Source: Channallabes apus (Eukaryota > Chordata > Actinopteri > Siluriformes > Clariidae). From it: a DNA stretch of 64,000 nucleotides. The DNA lies in the NCBI GenBank assembly GCA_030522415.1, contig CM060107.1, positions 20,592,553-20,656,552 of the forward strand, given 5' to 3'. The position numbers and the translations under genes are program-made. The notes beneath the pieces were generated by a model, which saw only the letters and a program-made list of their open reading frames with translations, did not search any database and had not been told where the DNA came from. Of this stretch, positions 1 through 12,894 are shown piece after piece; position 1 is the first letter of the stretch, and every line of letters starts with the position of its first letter.

Positions 1-360
1 GTCATGGAGATATTCCAGCGCACAGGCTGGGATCAGGTCAGGTGCTGTGTAGTGTGTGTTTTGAGTACGACACTTACTCTCTAACTTATTTATTTCTCCG
101 TGATAACATAGCAAGAAAAGCAAACATTTATCACGTGTGTGTATGCTATTATATTATGTGTTATGAATTCAGGACGCCAACAACTCATTGCAGTCATTTT
201 AATAAAGCAAATAACCAAAAACAAACAGGGATGTTGAATTCTGTAATCTGATTGGCTGTGTGTGATCATGTGATTAGGTGTTTGTGATAACTATGGAAAG
301 ATGTAAGGATTTGGGGGCTTTGGGATTTATTTATAAAATGATAATCTGCATATTGCAAAC

Positions 361-407
361 AGTGCCCCCCCCCCCACACACACACACGCACACACACACA
401 CACACAT
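361..407. repeat. poly-C plus CA microsatellite
   Basis: A run of 13 C (364-376) passes into (CA)n with one CG interruption, to about 406. Confidence 0.95.
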
Positions 408-690
408 TGTGTGCTGTAATCAAAGCTAAAAGTATGAGATCCTAGAGTGAACAGTGTATATAAGCGGTGTATATATACAACAACGTAAAGACCATGTAAA
501 TAGATCAATAATGTACAGTATATAAAATAGATTTTAACATGCAGTCATGCATCTTCTATAATGTTGAAATGTCTCATGGTATTATTAGCTCTAAGTATAC
601 TGCAGATTTGGACCAGATCAGGCTCCTCAGATTCATCTGATTAATACTGTATGTTATTATTTTCTTTTTTTACCATTGTTTGTCATCCAG

Positions 691-3600
691 CAATACAAAT
701 ATCGTGACCTGACAGTTCGTGAGATCACAAACGTTATCCTGCAATACAAAGACCTTAAACCTCTGATGGATGCCTATGGTAAGTGTTGATCTTTCTGCTC
801 AATGATTTTAATGTGGTTATAGTACCAGTATTCCTCAATTTGACCACAATGTTTGCCATGCCCCAAATATACTTGTTAATTGAAGATATGTTTGGTGTAC
901 AAACAGTGTTCGTGGTAGTGCAGTAGTTAAAGAGTGATTGATTTAAAAGTCCCAGGATTAAAACCTCAGAACCACCAAGTTCTCACTTTTGGGCCCTTAA
1001 CCCCTTAACTGTTGCTAATATGTGTAATACGATAAATGTAAGTGGCTCTGGATAAGGGCATCTGCCAAATGCCATAAATGTCAATGTGACAACATTTGTG
1101 GTTTTAGTTTTGCACCGCAAGGGGAACATGAATAGTAAGTAAAGTGGTACCTTGGCATACACATTTATTCCGTTCTGAAGGCGAGTTCATGCTTTGTGAA
1201 ACATATTTTCCTATAGGAAATAATGTAAATGTAGATAATCAATTTCATACACCCAAAAACATTATAAATATTACCATTTTCAAACACTATAATTATATTT
1301 TTACATATAAAAACAGTCTGTGGAAAGTCTATGTTTACAAGTCCAGAGTTGAGCTGTATTATATAAGGTGTGAATGTTTCACATCGTTAAACATAACTAT
1401 AAATGGATGAAATGTATGAAGTAATGCTAGAATGATAAAACTTTTTGCGCCATGATGTTACAATCAATTTTGGCTGGGCAAAAATAAGTCACACCACATA
1501 TTTGCTGATTATTTATTTTTTCAATAACATCTTGTCTTGTTTTAATCTTTACTTAGTCTCTAGTGCAAGCTTGAGGAAATAAATGTCTCAAACTTCTCAT
1601 GTATTTGTCTTTTAAGTAGGAGTGTAGGAATATTAATCTATTGTTCGTCTAATACTTATTTTCCATAGTATTCAATGATGGCTCATCAAGAGAACTTATG
1701 AGCTTAACTGGGACTGTGCCTGTCAGTTATAGAGGTATACACAACTCCGAGAGTCCCAACTAAACATAAACCATTTTTTATACAACTTTATTTAACTTTA
1801 CTTTAGATTCAAACAAACTCTCCTCTCTCTACTCTTTTTTTTCTCCTTTACACCCCATTGTAGGAAATGTATATAATATTCCTGTGTGTCTATGGCTGTT
1901 GGACACGTACCCCTACAATCCACCAATATGTTTTGTAAAACCAACCAGCGCAATGATGATCAAGACTGGGAAGCATATTGATGCTAACGGCAAGATCTAC
2001 CTGCCCTACCTGCATGAATGGAAGCATGTAACTATCACAATAACTATCATTTTCACTATTGCCGCTGCACATTTGCAAATACCTAATTTTTAACCGTGTG
2101 CTTTAAGCCTAAGGTACCTACATGAACACATTTATAAGTTTTGAGTAAATATTCTCAACAAAATACACTACCAGTCAAATGTTTGGACACACCTTTTATT
2201 TCCATGGTCTTTCCTGATCATTAATTCTGTAATTATGAAATTTTTTTGAATGCATCCAAAATATGCAATAATCTCCTCTGAACAGTTAAGATTGAGGCGT
2301 GTCTGCTAGTTATGCTCTGTAAAGCCTTCATAACGGCTCTAATCTAAGATGCTTTTAATTGTTGATTTTTGAGGCTGGTAACTCTAAATGAACTTCTCTC
2401 GCAGCAGAGGTAAGTTTTAGTCTTGTCAAGTCAACTTTATTTATAGCACATTAAAAAAAAAAAAAAAAAAAACGAAGTTGACCAAAGTGCTGTACAATAA
2501 TAGAAATAAAATAATCAGGATTATGCAACACAAAATTAAACCAGATAAAATTTAGAAAATAGAAAAAAACTTAACTATGTAAAAAGTAAATAAAATAAGT
2601 TAGTGAAAGTTGATAAAATGTAAATGAAATCATACACAAATAATTCAGATAAAATATGTAATCAATAAAAGTAATTAAAAAGTTAAATAATAATAAAAAG
2701 AATAAAGGGGACCAAAATGTCTCAGCCAGGTGTAAAAGCTAATGAAAAAAAAGTGAATTTTCAGTCTCGATTTAAAAGTGTCTAATGTAGGTGCTGCTCT
2801 AATATTAAGTGGTAAACCGTTCCATAATTTAGACGCAGCGACAGCAAATGCTCGGTCACGTCTGAGCTTTAATCTAGACCTTGGAACAGAGAGGAGTAAC
2901 TGGTCTGAGGTTCTGAGATTTCTTGATATTGTATGCGGTTGTAAAAGCTCAGAGATGTACAGTACAGTACAGAGATGTTTGTACATCTTGCTTTTCTGGG
3001 ATGGTCTTCCAGAGAGACAGTTTCATCATGGTGCTTGATGGGTTTTGGAAATGCACTTGACAATACTGCGAGAACTATTCCAGAACAGCCGACCTTCATG
3101 TCTTACCTGTTTTAAAAGCTCAATGATATACAGAGGCTGTTGTTATTACCTAATGCTAAAAATTTTTTTCGAATGTAGAAAATAAATCCAAACTTGTGTC
3201 CAATCTTTTGACTGGTAGTGTCTAAATGATTTAGATTTTTTTAAGGGCTCAATTAAAAATCCATTAAGTGACAATGAAGGAGAAAAGAGTATTTGCTTGA
3301 TAAATTAGTGACGTACAGTATTGTGCTTCATAACAGATTAAAATGCAGATGGGCCGCCAACAGTACAGAAAGCTGTGAAGAATGTGTGACTAGTTTAGAG
3401 TGCACCACCTGGAAGACTATAGAGAAACTGCAACTACAAACATATGATTAAAAAAAAAATGCTGTCTGTGTGGCGATACATTAATTGCCACACAAAAGAG
3501 CATAACTAAATCGATTTTTCCCTCCCATCTTCCATCCAATAAATACAACATACAACTGTACTAAAATACACATATTCAACCTTTCACTGTTATTGAATGC

Positions 3601-6600
3601 TTCTCCTACTCATCTCTCTCTCTCAAATACTGACAAAACAACCAACTTATTACTGATTTCATCTTAAGCCTTACAGTACATACTTCATATTTATGCACTG
3701 GTTATGAGTGTCTTATAAAAGCTCAGTGTAGGTTCATTCAAACAATAGAAGTTTTAAATGTACTTAAAATGGTAGGATGATAAAGTTTAGATGAACTGAG
3801 CGATTAAATTTAAGACATTTGGCTAAAGTGTGAATAATTCAATAGTTTTCATTATAGGTCAAATATCATGCAGATAGGTTTTCTGGTATCTGTGTTAGTT
3901 TTAGTAGAATTTCACCATTTATAGTACTTACATACATATAACCACTAATGTTTTTGTAGTACTTTCTTATAATTAAGGTTTGTAAGTTTTATATCTAATA
4001 TTGCAGTGGCTGGACACTGGACCTCTATGACTGGTGTTGTAGATATCTAGCATATTGTGGTATCATATAGTAATTCTGTTGTCTGCTTTAAGGTTTTTAC
4101 CGTAAGCATTCTGAGATCATTTAAAACATTCTATTTGATAAATTTGGCTCCATGGTCTAATGTTACGAATCAAAAATGGTTGAGATCAATATGTCTGTCT
4201 GATGGTACTGTATGTGTCTGTGTGTTGACTCCAGCCTCAGTCTGACCTGTTTGGCCTGATCCAAGTGATGATTGTTGTTTTTGGAGAGGAGCCCCCAGTA
4301 TTCTCTCGTCCCACAACTCAGCCAGCTTATCAGGCGTTCCAGGCCACAGGACCCCCTAATCGTAAGCTGTGTCAATTAAAAATAATAATAATGTGCACTC
4401 TGATAGCTGTGTCTGACCAGCTTTAAGAAAACTTCTTATGTAACGTTGAAATGTACTGTATATAAAAGCAGTGCTGTTAATTCTCCTTCTTAATAATATT
4501 AGCAAATATATTTGAATTCTACAGTAGGTCTGCACTAGGCTATGCCTTTATTATTAATGTGCTATTGCTGTTTTTATATTTTAAGGAAATTTTATTTTTA
4601 TCCTACCTCTGACACATTTCTTCCCAGAATTGGGCTGTTGCTGTGTCTCTTAAACAGACCTTTGTGCAGTGTATTAGAATATGTTGTGTGTAATACTTGT
4701 CTTGGACTGCAGATGTCTCTCATCACCACCAGTGATGTCCTCCTCCTCCTTCTTTTTTTTATTTTTTTTGTAACTTATTCTCTCCTCCTCTGCTTTCTAG
4801 AGTCATACATGCCCGGCATGCCCGCTGTATCAGCCTATGGTCCAAACCCAAATCCATGGTAACGCACCTACAAAACCGCCATATAAAAGCCATTTGTTCA
4901 GTTATCTATTTTTACAGTGTGTATCAGTTTGGTTTTGTCATGATTGTTTCTTCCTCTGGCGTAGTGGATACCCAGGATATTCGTACCCTGGAGGGAGTGC
5001 TTATCCTGCTGCAGGGGGTCCCGCACACTACCCGTCCCAGCCACCAGTCACCACTGTCGGTGAGTTACGGTGTCTTGTGGGATTTGGGGATTTGTGGTGC
5101 ATTAAATACAGTTAATAATGACTTTTAAACAGAATAGGTACGAGCCGTATACAGTCAGTTCCAAAAGTATATGGACATTGACATAATTTTACCTGTGTGG
5201 CCAAATCAACAATTTGGTAGATTCATACAAAAAAAGAAATACACCTTCAAGCTCAGCAACACCAAAATGCCCAGAAGAATGCACAAACATCTAAAGTGGA
5301 TGTTCACAGAATTCTTTCCTTGGACAACAAGACATAAAAAAACCTAGAGGAGGTCAGTGTGTTGGTGTTAAAACCTAGAATCAAGATACGTTCACAAATC
5401 AACATACAGACGGTTTACGGTAAGAGCTCAAGAACACAAAGGCCAGAAGAGACTTTGCTAGAAAACATCTTAAAAATTATCCTATACAATATTTGTTTGA
5501 TACATGAAACCAAGATTAAATTGAACCAGAGTTATGGGACAAATAATTGTAAGGACTATGGAGAAGGAAGGGGTCCAAAGCATACCACAACAATCTGTCA
5601 AACATATTGGAGTCATGGTGTTTATTGATGATTAGACTTTTGATAGAATTAATTCTGAAGAGCTTTTTTATTTATTTTTTGCTTAGATTCTTTGAAAATA
5701 AATAAAGCTCTGGCAATCATCTAAATGAAGGAAATCCCTCATTTGATGGTGATGCCCATGGGTTCTAGACTTCACTCCTAATATTAATGATTTTTTATAT
5801 GACTTTTTCGACTGTGAAGACAGACGCACGTAATTCCTAAATGATCAGTGCAATATTTCTGTTAAATCGCCTCAACTGAATCTGGAAGTCTACACTCCAG
5901 TTACATCCAGCTTGCTTTTTTTTTTTTCAAAAACATTGCTGTGGTGAACAGAGGCAAAAATATAAAACTTGTGTCGCTGTCCAAATACCTTTGGACCTGA
6001 CTTTATTGTCCAACAGAAAGAACAGAAGAGTTTTCTGTATGTCCTTGAAAACAATGAATATGAATGCTAAATGACTTAGACAGCTGGTGACCTCTCAGCG
6101 TCCATACTTTCCAAATGAATGGTTGCTTATGAAGGGAGTGCATACTATATGTAATCCCAAAACAAGAAAATACCAATCTAATGGGTTAAGGTTGTGAAAA
6201 ATTTAGTTTATGTAATCTATGAAAAAGTTATATCCATGACAGAGTATTTAATTATTTAGTTCATCATGTTAGCTGGTTTGATTTATCTTGTCCTTTCAGA
6301 GTGAAGAGTCACTGCATACTGTATTTATGCAAAGTTCTTGCATAAATCCAAAAATAACCCTGCCCCATTCATCACGGGGATCTTGGGCTTGATTTAAAAC
6401 TTTATCTTGTTCTATGTCCTTCACAGTTACCAAGTCTTGATTAACCTGAAGTTCAGTTTGAGATTTTGGAATAATGTTTTTGATGTTGTTCTTTGCAAAC
6501 ATCACCAGAGTACGAGCTGAATGGAATCCATCTAGTACAACACTTTCAAAAACTGTGACCAACATACAGTACCATGACTAGAGCACTTATTACATTTTAT

Positions 6601-9600
6601 GTTTCTCTATATATTTAAACAGGGGCAGATAGAGTTATGATACAACTATTTAGAAAGCTTTTCTGCATTGCTTCTCTGGGAATGCTACTGTTCGTATTTA
6701 CAGCACAAATTGCATTCCTAACATTGACCTTTCCTGACCCCTGACCTTTTGTTTAGGTCTATACGTACTTATTGTGACCCCGCTGGAGCGCTCAGAAAGG
6801 TCGTGTCTGTAACTGGATTCGGGAGAATGAAAGGTCAAAGTTCTGCATGGATGTAGCTTGAAAGGACCAGCGTGTAGCCTTTTGGCCTCGTAGTATCTAT
6901 ATTTAGAGAGCATGGAGAGCGGGATAAGTTTTCATGAAGAGCTTCCCAATGTGGCACTGATCTTACCAGTGACATTCACACCATGCTGACTGAAGGCATG
7001 CAACTTGTAGTTGAATGCACTTGCAGTCTAGTGCCTGCCATTATTCGACAGTGTGTGTGAGCAGGGTTCTAATCATAACTCTTCTCTAAAAAAAAAAAAA
7101 ATATATATATATATATATAGTGATGCATAAGTCATGTACTTGTCAACTATAAGTCAGGTGATTGAATGCATATTGTGTACTCAACAGCCATCAACCATAA
7201 CTTAACCCATAACCTCATAGTGGTTACTTCATATTCAACTTGATTGTGAACTTTAATGACTTAATTGCACATGCAAGCTGTAAAACATCACTGAACAATT
7301 TCACCCCAAAATGTAAACTAATTTGGGGTGAAAGCTGTTATTACTCACAGGGTGCAATTATTAGCCTAATGCCTTGACCATTGTTTTATAGAAAATCATA
7401 CAACAATTATTTGCCACTAGGTGATATAGAGCGTAACAGCACTGGAACATTTAACTGTATGTACACTATAACTGTGTATAACAGGTGTTCTAACAATAGA
7501 TAATTACACTAACTTTCAGTCGCCAGCATGGGTGAAAGTATGTCGGTATGCTCCGCAGTACTGAGGAAAGAGCAGCTGTCTGATTTAAAAAAAAAAAAAA
7601 AAAACCCGGAAGAACTTTCAGCAAGACAATACATCTAATAATGTTGTCATTTTACTACCTTAGTAATCGTTTTTCTAAGTCGATCTAAATTGCCTGAAAT
7701 GTGCATCCACTGTTTTTCAATAGCTGTGGATTGTTAGCTGATATTCCAAAGCAGAATAAGTGGAAATATGAAATAAAGCTTGTAAGATTCTCATGACGTC
7801 CATGTTTTATTGCCCTCCCCTTTTTGGCTACATAGTATTTAAAACTACTTTCACTCCCGTTAATTTCACTAACCGTCGCTCAGCACAACACTAGTTCCGC
7901 CAGTCATGTACGGATATGATGTGATATTGAGCAAAATAACAGGATCAATAAATTTCGCCAAATTTCGATCAATAAAAGTCGCTCTGGATAGGAGCGTCTG
8001 CCAAATGCCTAAATGTAAATAAATAAGTACGCAAATCATAATATCTTGAGTGTTTTTTGTGGAACTCCTGTACGTATAAAAGCAATATCACAACCAAGTT
8101 TGTGCTGTTGTATTGAATATCAGCACAGCTGTCATCTTGATCTCTTCAGTTCCTACCCTTGCACCTACGACTGCCATGCTGATATTCAGTACAACAGCAC
8201 TCACTCTTGTGTGATAGTTTAATTAACAATACTTTCTGCCCAGTCAGACTGGAGCATTCAGCAGTGTGCCGTAGTACAATATCAAAATATCTCACAACAT
8301 TTACTGTACAATGGCACTGACCCTAAAATTCTCCTTTTATCTCCAGGTCCGAGTCGAGACGCCACCATTGGGGAGGACACCATCCGTGCCTCTCTCATCT
8401 CGGCGGTGAGTGATAAATTACGCTGGAGGATGAAGGAGGAGATGGATCGGGCTCAGGCAGAGCTGGATGCACTTAAGCGTACCGAGGAGGATCTCAAGAA
8501 GGGCCATCAGAAGCTGGAGGAGATGGTGTCCAGGCTCGATCAGGAAGTGGTGAGAGCTTAGCTGCCACTAGCTGTGTTTTACATGGACTGTAATATTATT
8601 CCAGTTATAACCAGAACAATATTTTAATAATGAGAATATGATTTAAAAAGTGTTAATCTTGGATTAAATATCTTAGAATTGTCATTTTGGGGAACTATTT
8701 ATATTTGTTAGGGGATAGTGAATCATCAGTCATCATCCCGATACGATATCACTTACTAATACCTAATGTAAGTGCCGAATCAATTAGAATTGCAATTCTA
8801 ATCATAAGCATCACGATTTTAGAAATATCCCAATTCGATATTAAATTTTTTTCTCGATTTTCTTAATTTTTTTCCTTTTAAAAAAACATAATGATCAATT
8901 AAATGTGGCATTTTCTTTATAACACTACAGTAGTTTTCTCACTTCAAATCCAAGAGCAGCATTTCAACAATACAAAATAACTTCAAATACAAGAGTTTAA
9001 CATTGAACTTAAGATTTAATTAAGAAAAAACCTATATGTTACTGAGAAGCAATTATCTTCTGCCTCGGTCATCTGCCATAATAATTATTTATAAATAAAT
9101 TCAGCAAATTCATTCCTACCACAAGGGATGGAAATGTAAATAGTTCAGAGTGTACCTGCTTTAAGGTTATATAGAAACTGCGACATTTTACCTCCTCGGA
9201 TGCCTGTAAAGTTTAAAAACTCAACTTGACTGAGTCTTTGATTTGAGTGGCTGCGAGCACACAGGAACATATGGCTTCACAAGGCTTCTATTACATGCAA
9301 TTTTCTACTAATTTGTGTAATTGAGCAATTTCCCTCTGGGATTAATAAAGTTCTTTGAATCTTGAATAGGGATGTAACGGTATCAAAACTTCACGGTACG
9401 GTAATACCTCGGTATGAATGGCACGGTTCGGTATTTATTGAATCATTTACAGGAAAAACAAAACTAATGAAGAGACTTGAAAAAAGTTATTAAACATGAA
9501 CACTGAACATATCAATGGCATGCCATCTATCTGTAAACTTTGAAACAGAAACTTAAATTTTAATAACAAAAAATTATTAAACCATGTAAAAAAATTAAGT

Positions 9601-11249
9601 TTCAATTTAGTATTCTTGAAAACTCAGGAAAAATAAAAATAGCAGCCTACTTATTGCAGCTGGCCCATGTGCTGAATGAGTATTTGAGACACTCACCTCA
9701 TTCACTCACTTATTCAGACTTATTCACTCACTTTTTCCCCCTTTCTCGTTTCTTTTCAGAGAGAAACTGAAATGACTCGATAAAACTATAGGTCTTCTGA
9801 GAAAAGTTTGCTCAGGCGAATGGAATGAACTGGAGGTTGCGGGAACTACAATTCCCATCAGCCCAGGCGCGGCCATCGTCCTTTGCGGTCTTTTGTCGCA
9901 ACAGATCCAGTAATGCGGAAATGGCGGGTGCTGCTATTAGCAGCAAAGGAAAAGATATGGAAAGAGTAATTAATAATTACGGAGTAAACGGGTTTTAAAT
10001 CGGATGTGCGCATTATTGGATCTGTAGCGACAACAGACCGCAAAGGACGATGGCCGCGCCTGGGCTGATGGGGTTAGTTCCCGCTACCTCCCGTTCGCTC
10101 CATTCGCCTGAGCAAACTTTTCTCAGAAGACCTATAGTTTTACCGTCATGCGACCACGGTATTATCGAAATAGTGTTATTGCGGTACGACGGTATTTACA
10201 ATACCGTTACATCCCTAATCTTGAATCTTGAATCTTAATGAGGGGTTTGAGACTAATTCGCTCACAACGTTTGGAGAAAAAGGCACATTGGGGCGCCGCT
10301 CGGAAAAGCTTCTGTGCTCAGTACAGAACCTTTTATATCTGAGTCAAGGCTATCAGATTGAAAACCAGCCAATTTTGGTCGCTGGCCGATTGACTGGTTC
10401 ATCTCTATTATAAACATAAAAATAGGTTTTTAAAAAAACTTTTTGAAGTCCGTGTGACGATACGTGAATCGCCACACAAAAGAACCCACATTGAAAACCA
10501 GTCCAAGATGCACTTTCAACAAGAAAACATGTCTTAAAAAATGCATTCAGGCTTGATCTTAAAAATCACTAAAACTTTTTTCTGTGTGTTTTTCCAACCA
10601 GAGATGATACAACTGAAGTCTCATTCATTGGTCTATAGTACAGTACATTAACACTTATTAAGAGTAATAATAACCTACTAATTTCCATATACACCAGCAA
10701 AGAGCAGGAGGTTTAGCCAATTATTATAAATTTTAATGTCTACCCTTGATCTAACTGGCAGGAAATCTTGGTTCTTTATGTATGAATGTTTTTGTGTGTG
10801 TGTGTTTTTCAGGCTGAGGTGGACAGGAATATCGAGTTGTTAAAGAAGAAGGATGAGGAACTAACTGAAGCTCTTGAGAAAATGGAAAATCAGTCAGAGA
10901 ACAACGATATCGATGACGTCATTGTCCCCACAGCACCACTCTACAAACAGATCCTGAACCTGTATGCAGAGGAGAACGCCATCGAAGACACCATCTTCTA
11001 CCTTGGAGAGGCTCTGCGCAGAGGCGTCATTGATCTGGAGGTCTTTCTCAAGGTCAGCTCATGCTTCTTATTCGTGTTCATCCACTTCTCGTTTCTTTTT
11101 CTTTCTCCATATATATTCTGACAGAATCTTGAACTCTCCGTTGTGCTTGTTTGCTTCAGCACGTCCGCCTGCTCTCCAGGAAACAGTTCCAGCTACGAGC
11201 GCTTATGCAAAAGGCTCGGAAGACTGCCGGACTCAGTGACCTTTACTGA
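691..11249 (+). CDS. tsg101: tsg101, ESCRT-I subunit (UEV protein), lacks its first coding exon
   Basis: TSG101 is the ESCRT-I subunit that binds ubiquitinated cargo and PT/SAP late-domain peptides in endosomal sorting, abscission and budding. Nine exons join in phase: 691-778, 1669-1734, 1864-2027, 4235-4361, 4801-4858, 4965-5059, 8347-8549, 10813-11052 and 11160-11249, all with GT-AG borders. They give 376 codons plus TGA; about 13 N-terminal residues (start codon) lie upstream of the window, so the full length is near the usual 390. The first four exons encode the UEV domain, with Tyr ([10 protein letters not shown]) where active E2 enzymes have Cys. A Pro-rich linker follows, containing GPPNQSY, which fits the CEP55-binding GPPx3Y pattern and spans the 4361/4801 junction. 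The 8347-8549 exon encodes the coiled coil. The last two exons encode the C-terminal steadiness box, preceded by an internal PTAP (VPTAPLYKQ). No lesion is seen. Assignment is by recognition of the family sequence. Confidence 0.97.
905..1085 (+). repeat. fish SINE-like dispersed repeat
   Basis: Ends with the motif GGCTCTGGATAAGGGCATCT then GCCAAATGCCATAAATGT, the 3' signature of a very common fish dispersed repeat. A degraded tRNA-like head (GTGCAGTAGTTAAAG) precedes it. It lies in the tsg101 intron. Confidence 0.55.
1143..1260 (+). repeat. DNA-transposon-like repeat end (GTGGTACCTTGG family)
   Basis: Begins AGTGGTACCTTGGCATAC and includes CGTTCTGAAGGCGAGTTCA and a CCTATAGGAAATAATGTAAA block, which I recognise as the end of a common fish repeat. 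The other end was not located, so class and length are unsure. Confidence 0.4.
2166..3220 (+). mobile_element. Tc1/mariner-like element, interrupted by a LINE
   Basis: Terminal inverted repeats CACTACCAGTC (2166) and GACTGGTAGTG (ending 3220) continue into the GTTTGGACACACC-type end typical of fish Tc1-like elements. TA precedes the left end, while the right TA is eroded. The interior aligns with the related element at 34660-35203 except for an inserted block at about 2426-2990. No intact transposase. It lies in a tsg101 intron. Confidence 0.75.
2426..2990 (-). mobile_element. 5'-truncated LINE 3' end nested in the Tc1-like element
   Basis: On the minus strand, the frame from 2986 down to 2675 encodes the C-terminal tail common to several fish LINE reverse transcriptases ([31 protein letters not shown]). 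An AT-rich 3' UTR, AATAAA and a terminal TTGACTTGAC-type tail follow. TCTTG flanks it at 2421-2425 and 2986-2990. The clade (CR1/L2-like or other) is not certain. Confidence 0.75.
5152..6004. mobile_element. degenerate Tc1/mariner-like element
   Basis: Imperfect terminal inverted repeats: left CAGTCAGTTCCAAAAGTATA, and right ending CCTTTGGACCTGACT, the complement of CAGTCAGGTCCAAAGG. A TA lies at each edge. The interior has no intact frame. The length of about 850 bases suggests internal deletion. It lies in a tsg101 intron. Confidence 0.6.
7972..8025 (+). repeat. fragment of the GGATAAGGGC-type SINE-like repeat
   Basis: AAGTCGCTCTGGATAGGAGC then GTCTGCCAAATGCCTAAATG is the same 3' signature as the repeat ending near 1085. 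Only the end is recognisable. Confidence 0.5.
8102..8200. repeat. inverted repeat with 24-bp arms
   Basis: Arm 8102-8125 pairs with 8177-8200 at 23 of 24 positions around a 51-bp spacer (core GTTGTATTGAATATCAGCA). Weak similarity continues outward, suggesting a MITE ending in TATCACA. It lies about 150 bases before the tsg101 coiled-coil exon. Confidence 0.7.
9367..10217. mobile_element. hAT-like non-autonomous foldback element with 8-bp target duplication
   Basis: The ends are perfect 17-bp inverted repeats, TAGGGATGTAACGGTAT at 9367 and its complement ending 10217. They are flanked on both sides by the 8-bp direct repeat ATCTTGAA (9359-9366 and 10218-10225), the duplication size of hAT transposons. 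The centre is a large palindrome: arm 9781-9908 pairs with arm 10018-10142 around a 109-bp spacer. The spacer contains a 25-codon frame (ATG 9921 to TAA 9998) that could be a leftover of a coding exon. No transposase is present. Confidence 0.85.
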
Positions 11250-12680
11250 CCCTACTGCCATCCGAACAGCCTCCTCTGTCTTTTCTTCTGTTTCTTAACC
11301 ATTTGTGTAACTCCAACCCAAATTTACAAAGACACTGGATAATCTGTTATACCACCGTGCTGTTTAAGTCTCAAATTTAATTGGTCAGTAGGTGTCGGTA
11401 GGCAAATCACAGGTTTTTATTTATGCTATTATAATTTCTGTAGTAAGAGCACGTTCGGGGAAACTCGTATGTCGGACACCGTTTTATCTACAGTTATTAT
11501 TAAAGAGACATTATTTAATATTTATAGAAGGAGTCACGGGTGTCAGTCGTTGTAACCGTCAGTAAGTTCTCCACCAGAGGGAATCTTTAGGACAGAGGAC
11601 TTCTTATTAACGTCAAGTGATGGTGAGGAACTGGTCCATTGTAGCTGCTATAACGTAAGTTTTAACAGGAAGTTGTTACATTAACGTTAAATGTAAACAT
11701 ACAGAGATATAAAGATGACTTTTTAATTACTTAAGTTGCTGTGGAATAAAAAGTAAAGAGGTATCAAGGGTTTCTTTTTCTTGACATGTGAGGTAAATCC
11801 CACCACCGTGTAACTGGTTATTTTCCTATAACAGTGCATGTGTTTTATTCCTTACTTAATATTCTGATTAACTTTAATAATTAGGACTGATACGACAACG
11901 ATGGGGACGGAGGTTATTTTTTCTTTTCTTGCATTTTAAAGAAAAAATTTGAAGTTGCACATTTTTAAGTACCTTATAGTTTCCTTGTACCCCCGTTTCT
12001 GCTATGCCGTCTTGGTACTGATGTTTTAAAGATTGACGTAGCTTACAATAGGTCTTGTATCATTTTCAATTCAAATAGCAAAATCTGATTGCTCAGATTG
12101 TGTTTTGCTTTGTCCACAAAGTTGGTCACTCCAACACGTAGCCCAGTCCAGTTGCTGCTCATGTCCTCCACTCTCCCTTTTTTTGTTAGTCTGTTTGTTT
12201 TTTAATTGTATTCTGAGTTTTATTCTAAATGTTATCACTTTTTATGAAGGACAGGAAGAACTTTGTAGCACCTGTGCTTCTGACGAAAGCTTACTGTGCT
12301 CTGGTTCGGGCTTAGTGATACAACGGTCACTTGTGTAGCTGTTTAAATGAAAGAGACATTTCATTTGGTGAAAATAATGCAGTTTACTGTCTAATTTGTA
12401 CAGGAGTGAGAGAATAAGTCTGTACATCTGTGAAGCGTGAAAGAATTAGCTTTGGGATGAAAAGGTTGAACTTTGGTATTCCCTCAAATATGTTCCAAGT
12501 TGTTGATCACACATTTCAAATCAGAGACATTAGTTCTGTTTATTTATATACATTTCATTTAGATTTTCTCAATAGAAATGGTTGTTTTATTTTTGAGATC
12601 ACTCATTTGTGTTATTGTTTCATTTTTGTTTTCAGATCTGTAGTCTTTAACAGCTCAATAAAAGAATGAATTTTGAGCCT
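11250..12680 (+). other. tsg101: tsg101 3' UTR
   Basis: This AT-rich stretch follows the tsg101 TGA without further coding potential. AATAAA at 12657-12662 is the best final poly(A) signal, and an earlier AATAAA at 11745-11750 could give a short 3' UTR. The end is inferred, about 20 bases after the distal signal. The gap to the end of the opposing ldha transcript is only about 200 bases. Confidence 0.65.
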
Positions 12681-12894
12681 CATGTAGTGTTGTTTTTTGT
12701 GTGTGAATGTTTCTTTTACTAACAATGCTTCATTCATGCGAGTTGTAAATAGAATGTGTGTTTAATTTTTTTTTTTTATACATAATTAAGGTCAGTCCAG
12801 GTGCTAAAAAGTAGATTTGCAGTTTCCATTCTCCAGGTATTATATTACACATCTCTCAGATATGGACATACAGAGAAAGAGAAGAAAAAAAACT

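Noticed and set aside
1..690. Search for the first coding exon of tsg101
   Set aside because: No ATG-containing segment with a matching donor and N-terminal residues was found, so it must lie upstream.
6296..6565. 89-codon minus-strand frame in a tsg101 intron
   Set aside because: No recognisable domain, repeat family or splice context was found.
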